A DNA stretch of 9,373 nt. Source: JANNHK01 sp034408875 (GTDB taxonomy: Bacteria; Actinomycetota; Acidimicrobiia; IMCC26256; PALSA-610). Under the pieces are notes generated by a model that ran no database searches, was not told the DNA's origin, and saw nothing but the letters and a program-made list of their open reading frames with translations. Position numbers and translations under genes: made by a program. This document shows, piece by piece, positions 1 through 4,942 of this stretch (the first letter of the stretch is position 1; each line of letters opens with the position of its first letter). The stretch spans positions 1-9,373 of the forward strand of contig JAWXCJ010000118.1 in NCBI GenBank assembly GCA_034408875.1, in the 5' to 3' direction.

Positions 1-1869
1 GCGCGTTCGGCGAAGCTCGCCGACGACGCCATCGAAGTGCAGGTCCTGCACGGGATGGCGACGCCGCTCCACGATGCCGTGCGCGACCTCGGTGTGCGGA
101 CACGCGTGTACGTCCCGATCGGTGAACTCGTCCCGGGCATGGCGTATCTCGTGCGGCGGCTGCTCGAGAACACGTCGAACGAGTCGTTCGTGCGGCATCG
201 CTACACCGAGGGGTGGGAGATCGACACCCTCGTCGCGGCGCCGCACGCGGCGCCGAAGCCGCGGCGGGCCGACCGGCGGCCGCCGACCGACGCCGACCAT
301 CCGGGGCCGTTCGACAACGAGCCACCCGCCGAGCTGCGCCGGGCGGAAGTACAGGACCAACTCGTCCACGCGGTCGAGCGGGTCGAGCGCGACCTCGGGT
401 TCCGTGCGCCACTCCTCATCGACGGCCGCGTGTCCGACACCGACCGCACCATCACGTCGGTCGACCCCGGGCGCACCGACCTCGTCGTCTGCGCGAGCGC
501 GTCGGCCACCGTTGCCGACGCCCAGCGCGCGGTCGCCGTCGCCCACCGTGCGTTCCCGGGCTGGGCCGCGACGAGTTGGCACGAACGCGCCGCGGTGCTG
601 TTCCGGGCGGCCGACATCATGCGCCGCCGGCGCGACGAACTCGCCGCGCTGTGCGTGCTCGAAGCGGGCAAGCCGATCGCGGAAGCCGACGCCGACGTAT
701 GCGAGGCGATCGACTTCTGCGAGTACTACGGACGCGACGCACTCCGGCTGGCGGAAGGTGCTCCCCTGCTGCAACCACCCGGCGAAGCGAACCGCTACAT
801 GTACCAGCCGCGCGGTGTCGGCGTCGTGATCGCGCCGTGGAACTTCCCGCTCGCGATCCCGACCGGCATGGTCACCGCCGCGCTCGTTACCGGCAACACC
901 GTCGTGTTCAAACCCGCGGAGCAAACACCGGGCATCGCGTTCCGGCTCGTGGAGATACTGCTCGAAGCCGGTGTGCCGACCGGCGCCCTCGCGTTTCTCC
1001 CCGGTGTCGGCGAAGAGATCGGGCCGAGCCTCGTCGAGCATCCCGACGTGTCGTTCATCACGTTCACGGGTTCGAAGGCAGTCGGGCTCGACATCATGGC
1101 CCGGGCCGCGGTCGTGCAACCCGGACAACGCCACGTGAAGCGGGTCGTCGCCGAGATGGGCGGCAAGAACGCGATCGTCGTCGATGGCGATGCCGACCTC
1201 GACGAAGCCGTGCCCGCGATCGTGCAGAGCGCGTTCGGTTACGCGGGTCAGAAATGCTCCGCGGCGTCGCGGGTCGTCGCGCTCGACGCCGTGTTCGACG
1301 CGCTCGTCGAACGCCTCCGGGGCGCGGCCGAACTCGTCCCGATCGGCCACCCGCGCGACCCCGGTACGGTCGTCGGCCCCCTCATCGACGCCGACGCGCT
1401 CGAGCGGGTGCGGTCGTACCAGGACCTCGCGCCGAAGGAGGGACGGGTCGTGCTCCAGCGCACCGACGTCCCCGACGGCGGCTGGTACGCAGGCCCGACG
1501 CTCGTCATCCCCGACGACGCACACAAACGCGTCGCATGCGAGGAAATCTTCGGACCGGTATTGGCGCTGTTGCACGCGCCCGACTTCGACGCCGCGCTCA
1601 CGATGGCGAACGACACCGAGTACGCGCTGACCGCCGGGTGCTTCTCGCGCACACCGTCGCACCTCGAGCGCGCCGCCAAGGAGCTGCGCGCGGGAAACGT
1701 CTACCTCAACCGGGGCACGACCGGCGCGGTCGTCGGCCGCCAACCGTTCGGCGGGTTCGGGCTCTCGGGCGTCGGCTCGAAAGCGGGCGGGCCCGACTAC
1801 CTCCACCAGTTCGTCGAACCCCGCGCCGTGAGCGAGAACACCGTGCGCCAGGGGTTCGCGCCCGACTGA
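1..1869 (+). CDS. putA: Bifunctional proline dehydrogenase / L-glutamate gamma-semialdehyde (P5C) dehydrogenase, 5'-partial
   Basis: The frame is open from base 1, so the gene begins before the window; 622 residues are visible, ending at TGA 1867-1869. The first ~60 residues are the end of the FAD-dependent proline dehydrogenase barrel: the stretch GELVPGMAYLVRRLLENTSN is diagnostic, and Tyr (109-111) and Arg-Arg (154-159) have the same spacing as the proline-binding Tyr540, Arg555 and Arg556 of E. coli PutA. A charged Pro/Arg linker (about 240-330) leads into an NAD-dependent aldehyde dehydrogenase domain. It has the PWNFP cofactor motif (about 835-850), FTGS (about 1063-1072), the general-base Glu in AEMGGKN (codon 1153-1155) and the catalytic Cys in GQKCS (codon 1255-1257). 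The C-terminal QPFGGFGLSGVGSKAGGPDY is typical of P5C dehydrogenase. The enzyme oxidises proline to P5C and then to glutamate in the cytoplasm or at the membrane face, passing electrons to quinone and NAD. Whether an N-terminal DNA-binding domain exists cannot be seen. No broken motifs were found. Confidence 0.95.
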   Translation, partial: ARSAKLADDAIEVQVLHGMATPLHDAVRDLGVRTRVYVPIGELVPGMAYLVRRLLENTSNESFVRHRYTEGWEIDTLVAAPHAAPKPRRADRRPPTDADHPGPFDNEPPAELRRAEVQDQLVHAVERVERDLGFRAPLLIDGRVSDTDRTITSVDPGRTDLVVCASASATVADAQRAVAVAHRAFPGWAATSWHERAAVLFRAADIMRRRRDELAALCVLEAGKPIAEADADVCEAIDFCEYYGRDALRLAEGAPLLQPPGEANRYMYQPRGVGVVIAPWNFPLAIPTGMVTAALVTGNTVVFKPAEQTPGIAFRLVEILLEAGVPTGALAFLPGVGEEIGPSLVEHPDVSFITFTGSKAVGLDIMARAAVVQPGQRHVKRVVAEMGGKNAIVVDGDADLDEAVPAIVQSAFGYAGQKCSAASRVVALDAVFDALVERLRGAAELVPIGHPRDPGTVVGPLIDADALERVRSYQDLAPKEGRVVLQRTDVPDGGWYAGPTLVIPDDAHKRVACEEIFGPVLALLHAPDFDAALTMANDTEYALTAGCFSRTPSHLERAAKELRAGNVYLNRGTTGAVVGRQPFGGFGLSGVGSKAGGPDYLHQFVEPRAVSENTVRQGFAPD

Positions 1870-1888
1870 TCTGACGTAGGCTCGCCCG

Positions 1889-3229
1889 GTGGCGGCAGAC
1901 ATCCGGTACGCGCGCAGCGGCGACGTGCACATCGCGTACGGCGTCGAAGGCGACGGACCGATCGACGTCGTCTTCGTGCCCGGGTTCGTGTCGAACGTCG
2001 AGTACCTGTTCTCCGACGAAGGGCGGACTGGCGGGAAATACTTGTTGCGCCGCCTCGCGACCTTTGCCCGGGTCATCGCGTTTGACAAACGCGGCACGGG
2101 CCTGAGCGACCGGTCCACGGGAATCGCCCCGCTCGACGTGCGCATGGACGATGTCCGGGCAGTCATGGACGCCGCCGGCTCCGAACGGGCCGCGCTCGTC
2201 GGCATGTCCGAAGGCGGGCCGATGTCGATCCTGTTCGCCGCGACGTTCCCCGAACGGACCCAGTCGCTCCTGTTGTACGGATCGTTCGCGTCGTTCGTGG
2301 TCCGCGCCGACCACCCGTGGATGCCGACGCTCGAGGAACGAGCGAAGACCCGCGCCCTGATCGACGAGTTCTGGGGCACCGGTCAGGTCCTCGCGACCTT
2401 TATGCCGGCCGAACAGCGCACGCCCGAAGCGATCGCGTTGCTCGCCGCCGGCGAACGAGGGTCGGCAAGTCCGGGCGCCGTCGACCAGCTCATGGAAATG
2501 AACGAACAGATCGACGTACGGGCGGTCCTCCCGACGATCGCCGTCCCGACGATGGTCGTCCACGCGACCGGCGACGAGACGGTTCCCGTCGAGTGCGGGC
2601 GTTATCTCGCCGAACACATCCCGGGCGCGAGGTTCGTCCCTATCGACCGCAACTCCCACGGGACGCTGGAGGCCGACGCGAAATCGGAGGCGTGGCTCGA
2701 CGAGTACGAGGAGTTCGTCACCGGCGTCCGGCCCGCGCGCCCCGTAGACCGGGTCCTGTCGACTGTCCTGTTCACCGACATCGTCGGCTCCACCGAACGG
2801 GCAGTCGACGTCGGCGACGCCGAATGGAAACACCTCCTCGACCGTCACGACCACGTGGTCAACCACGAGATCACCCGCTTTCGCGGCGTGCACGTGAAGC
2901 ACACCGGCGACGGCGTGCTCGCCCGCTTCGACGGCCCGGCCCGGGCCGTGTCGTGCGGGCTGGCGATCTCCGGTGCCGTGGGCAACCTCGGCATCGGTAT
3001 CCGCGCCGGCGTACACACCGGCGAGATCGAACTGCGCGGCGACGACATCGGCGGCATCGGTGTGCACATCGCGTCGCGGGTCATGGCGCTGGCCGAACCG
3101 AACGAGGTGCTCGTGTCGCGCACGGTACGCGACCTCGTCGCCGGGTCCGGATTGTCGTTCGCCGATCGCGGCGAACACACGCTGAAGGGCGTCCCCGACC
3201 GTTGGGCGCTGTACGCGGCGCAGAACTAG
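1889..3229 (+). CDS. Alpha/beta hydrolase fused to class III adenylate/guanylate cyclase
   Basis: This 446-residue protein has two domains. Residues ~1-280 form an alpha/beta hydrolase: FDKRGTGLSDR, a nucleophile elbow GMSEGG with Ser107, Asp229 in HATGDETVP, and His257 in NSHG give a complete apparent Ser-Asp-His triad. Residues ~290-446 form a class III cyclase catalytic domain. Asp297 (LFTDIVGST) and Asp341 (KHTGDG) are the two metal-binding aspartates, Lys337 and Asp386 sit at the adenine-selecting positions, and Arg397 is the transition-state arginine. The usual Asn four residues before that Arg is His393 (GVHIASR). No membrane segment or signal peptide is seen, so it should be cytosolic. 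The likely product is cAMP, with the hydrolase domain acting as an enzyme or a ligand sensor; both are inferences. The GTG start at 1889 fits the family N-terminus (RYARSGDVHIAYG), with a weak GTAGG 8 nt upstream. The 19-bp gap after putA allows co-transcription. Confidence 0.9.
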   Translation: MAADIRYARSGDVHIAYGVEGDGPIDVVFVPGFVSNVEYLFSDEGRTGGKYLLRRLATFARVIAFDKRGTGLSDRSTGIAPLDVRMDDVRAVMDAAGSERAALVGMSEGGPMSILFAATFPERTQSLLLYGSFASFVVRADHPWMPTLEERAKTRALIDEFWGTGQVLATFMPAEQRTPEAIALLAAGERGSASPGAVDQLMEMNEQIDVRAVLPTIAVPTMVVHATGDETVPVECGRYLAEHIPGARFVPIDRNSHGTLEADAKSEAWLDEYEEFVTGVRPARPVDRVLSTVLFTDIVGSTERAVDVGDAEWKHLLDRHDHVVNHEITRFRGVHVKHTGDGVLARFDGPARAVSCGLAISGAVGNLGIGIRAGVHTGEIELRGDDIGGIGVHIASRVMALAEPNEVLVSRTVRDLVAGSGLSFADRGEHTLKGVPDRWALYAAQN

Positions 3230-3669
3230 CCGACGGGCGCGGTCGGGAAGTTGTTCTGCGCGCCGAGATCGAGGCAACGGCCGAGAGACTCGTCGATCAG
3301 TCCGTCGAATTCGTCGCCGGTGTCACTGGCAACGGCCGCTTCGGCAAGGTAGGCCACCCAGGCGTCTTCGGCGTCGTGCGCGAGCGGGACGAGATCGTCG
3401 TCGCCACTCGCCTCGGCCGCGGTCACGTAACCGGCCAAGGGCTGCGCCACGGCCGCCTCGACCTCGGCGATCGTCTCCGCGGCCCGCACACCCTCGATCG
3501 CGAACGCGAGGACCTCGAGCTTGTCGCACGCGCCGAACACGTCGCCGGCGACCTCGACGTCGCTTGCACCGTCATCATCGTCGTCGTCGTCGCCGCCGCT
3601 ACAACTTGTCGCGGCAAACGCCAACCCGACGACGCACCCGAGGCTGATCACCTGCCGTAGATCGTTCAC
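3226..3669 (-). CDS. Small acidic lipoprotein of unknown function
   Basis: This 147-residue protein starts at GTG 3669 and stops at TAG 3228-3226. Residues 1-22 look like a lipoprotein signal peptide: Arg5, a hydrophobic stretch from Val7 to about Ala20, then AATSC with Cys23 as the probable lipidated residue. The lipobox is permissive (Ala at -3 rather than Leu). After Cys23 comes SGG and a run of seven Asp (27-33), a low-complexity tether. The mature part is acidic and Ala-rich, looks helical, and has two more cysteines (Cys48 and Cys132) that could form a disulfide outside the membrane. I do not recognise the family. The same frame stays open upstream to 3936, but that part reads as arginine/serine-rich antisense of the amidohydrolase, whereas the signal peptide begins right after the GTG. 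No good ribosome-binding site is visible. It lies 25 bp after the amidohydrolase and is probably translated from the same message. Confidence 0.72.
   Translation of the reverse strand: MNDLRQVISLGCVVGLAFAATSCSGGDDDDDDDGASDVEVAGDVFGACDKLEVLAFAIEGVRAAETIAEVEAAVAQPLAGYVTAAEASGDDDLVPLAHDAEDAWVAYLAEAAVASDTGDEFDGLIDESLGRCLDLGAQNNFPTAPVG
3571..3591 (-). repeat. In-frame Asp-codon trinucleotide run (poly-Asp)
   Basis: On the + strand this reads as seven GTC/ATC triplets (five GTC, two ATC), which on the minus strand are seven consecutive Asp codons just after the lipidated Cys of the small lipoprotein. Length changes in whole triplets would lengthen or shorten the acidic tether without shifting the frame. 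Confidence 0.6.
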
Positions 3670-3694
3670 GGCGAGATGATCGCACGCCCGGCGG

Positions 3695-4873
3695 CTAACG
3701 GCGCGGCTTCGAAAGCTCCAGGCAGTTCTCGCGCATGACGAGGCGCACTTCGGCATCCGTAAAGCCGCGCAGGTCGTCGACGAACGACAGCGGGTCGGCC
3801 AAGCCTTCGGCGTGCGGGTAGTCGCTGCCGAAGATGATGCGTTCCGCACCGATCGTGTCGCGCAACTCGGGGATCGGGTCCTCGTAGTACGGGGACACCC
3901 ACACGTGGTCGCGCACCTGCTGGACCGGGTCGACACCGTCGTACGCGCCGGGCGTCTGCCCGTACGACTTTTTCAGTGTCCGCACGAGGCCGGGCATCCA
4001 GTCGGAGCCGCTCTCGATCGTCGCGACGCGTAGGTTCGGGTGGCGGCGGATGACGCCGTGACACACGAGCGCGGCGACGGTGTCGTAGATCGGCCGGTGC
4101 CCGGAGGTCACGGAGCGGAACGGGTCGTTGCGGAACGCCTGGAAGTCGCCGTCCGAGCCCCACTCGTCGGCGTAGCGGCCGTAGCCCGCGTCGCCCGAGT
4201 GGTACGCGGCGACGATGCCGGCCTCGGCGATGCGCGCCCACACGGAGTCGTACACCTCGTCGCCCGGGGAACGGCTGAACCCGGGGCCGCGGATCGGGCC
4301 CGCCCGCAGCACCACGACGTGCGCGCCACGCTCCAACGCCCAGTCGACTTCCTGCGCGGCGCGTTCGGGGTCCTGGAGGCATATGTAGGGCGCCGCGTAG
4401 ATGCGGTCGCGGAAGTTGAACGTCCAGTCGTCGTGCATCCACTCGTTGAACGCGTGGAACACGTCGTGCACCTTGTCGACGTCGTGCAACAACGCCTCCT
4501 CCACGCCGACCCCGAGGGTCGGGAAGAGGAAACAGCCGAGCAGACGCTGCTGGTCCATCAACTTCACCCGCGCCTCGGGTTCGCGGTACGCGGGGTTGAT
4601 CGGTTCGAGTTCGCCGAACGCGTCGCGGATGTTGTCTCCCGCGGTCTTGCCCCGGAAGTAGTCGTCGAGTGATCCCGGCCGCGCGACGGGGTCGAATGTC
4701 GGGTTCGGGATGAATCGGAACACCTTGTTGTCCACGACCATGCGCTGCCTGCCGCCGATCGTCGCCCACTGCACGAGCTTCGAGCGGTGCGGAGGCAGGT
4801 ATCGGATGAACGCATCCGTCGCCTCGTAGTAGTGGTTGTCGGCGTCAAAGGCGTCGAAATCGACGGTCGCCAT
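3695..4873 (-). CDS. Metal-dependent amidohydrolase (Amidohydrolase_2 / COG2159 type)
   Basis: This 392-residue protein has the TIM-barrel layout of the Amidohydrolase_2 family, which includes ACMSD-like decarboxylases and hydrolases. Visible motifs are DADNHYYE at residues 10-17 (Asp12 and His14 on the first strand, a D-x-H variant of the usual H-x-H), His225 in AAYHSGD, His272 and His278 in VCHGVIRRHPNLRV, and Asp351 in FGSDYPHAEG. These match the expected metal ligands and catalytic acid/base; which residues bind metal is inferred from the family. The substrate cannot be told from sequence. In actinobacteria such proteins often sit in aromatic, lipid or steroid catabolic clusters. No signal peptide is seen. 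ATG 4873 is chosen because GGGGG lies 6 nt upstream and DFDAFDADNHYYE follows at once; a TTG at 4894 in the same frame is less likely. The gene diverges from lacZ across a 69-bp region holding an operator-like palindrome, and the lipoprotein follows 25 bp downstream. Confidence 0.9.
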   Translation of the reverse strand: MATVDFDAFDADNHYYEATDAFIRYLPPHRSKLVQWATIGGRQRMVVDNKVFRFIPNPTFDPVARPGSLDDYFRGKTAGDNIRDAFGELEPINPAYREPEARVKLMDQQRLLGCFLFPTLGVGVEEALLHDVDKVHDVFHAFNEWMHDDWTFNFRDRIYAAPYICLQDPERAAQEVDWALERGAHVVVLRAGPIRGPGFSRSPGDEVYDSVWARIAEAGIVAAYHSGDAGYGRYADEWGSDGDFQAFRNDPFRSVTSGHRPIYDTVAALVCHGVIRRHPNLRVATIESGSDWMPGLVRTLKKSYGQTPGAYDGVDPVQQVRDHVWVSPYYEDPIPELRDTIGAERIIFGSDYPHAEGLADPLSFVDDLRGFTDAEVRLVMRENCLELSKPRR

Positions 4874-4879
4874 CACGCA

Positions 4880-4884
4880 CCCCC
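4880..4884 (-). promoter_or_regulatory. Ribosome-binding site of the amidohydrolase
   Basis: On the minus strand a GGGGG run lies 6 nt before ATG 4873. It supports that ATG over the upstream TTG at 4894, which has no comparable purine run. Confidence 0.5.
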
Positions 4885-4885
4885 G

Positions 4886-4913
4886 TTGACACAAGTAGAA
4901 CGTGTTCTACCGC
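4886..4913 (+). promoter_or_regulatory. Possible lacZ promoter (TTGACA with a weak -10)
   Basis: TTGACA at 4886-4891 is a perfect match to the sigma-70 type -35 element. At a 16-bp spacing there is TACCGC (4908-4913), a poor -10. The operator-like palindrome falls between them, the layout expected for a repressor that blocks polymerase. Because the -10 is weak and TTGACA may be chance, this is tentative. Confidence 0.3.
4895..4910. promoter_or_regulatory. KstR-like (TetR-family) operator palindrome
   Basis: GTAGAAC-GT-GTTCTAC is a perfect 7-bp inverted repeat with a 2-bp centre. Its core at 4896-4909 fits TNNAACNNGTTNNA, the published consensus for KstR, the TetR-family repressor of cholesterol catabolism in mycobacteria and relatives. 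It lies 21 bp before the amidohydrolase ATG and 32 bp before the lacZ GTG, so one bound repressor could shut off both divergent genes. The palindrome is seen directly; that a KstR homologue binds it is inferred. Other actinobacterial TetR proteins recognise similar sites. Confidence 0.65.
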
Positions 4914-4942
4914 ACGGTACCAGTACGCGCGAAACTCCCGCG

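Noticed and set aside
213..1874. Long open + frame inside putA (553 codons)
   Set aside because: Arg/Pro-rich with no recognisable domain; it is an offset reading of putA, expected in GC-rich DNA.
1706..3277. Long open minus-strand frame (523 codons) opposite putA's end and the hydrolase-cyclase
   Set aside because: The translated product is low-complexity and has no motif, while the + strand has a full two-domain protein with catalytic residues.
2317..3660. Open + frame spanning the hydrolase-cyclase and the lipoprotein
   Set aside because: Arg-rich shadow crossing a convergent junction; the lipoprotein on the other strand has a credible signal peptide.
3670..3936. N-terminal extension of the lipoprotein frame
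   Set aside because: Ser/Arg/Thr-rich and overlaps the conserved C-terminus of the amidohydrolase; it would bury the signal peptide.
3666..4769. Alternative minus frame across the amidohydrolase (367 codons)
   Set aside because: Arg-rich shadow; the true frame carries the metal-ligand motifs.
4917..4926. Second small inverted repeat GTAC-CA-GTAC near the operator
   Set aside because: Four-base arms are too short to separate from chance in this sequence.
4787..4942. N-terminal extension of the beta-galactosidase frame
   Set aside because: It would overlap the amidohydrolase start and the operator, and LacZ homology begins right at GTG 4943.
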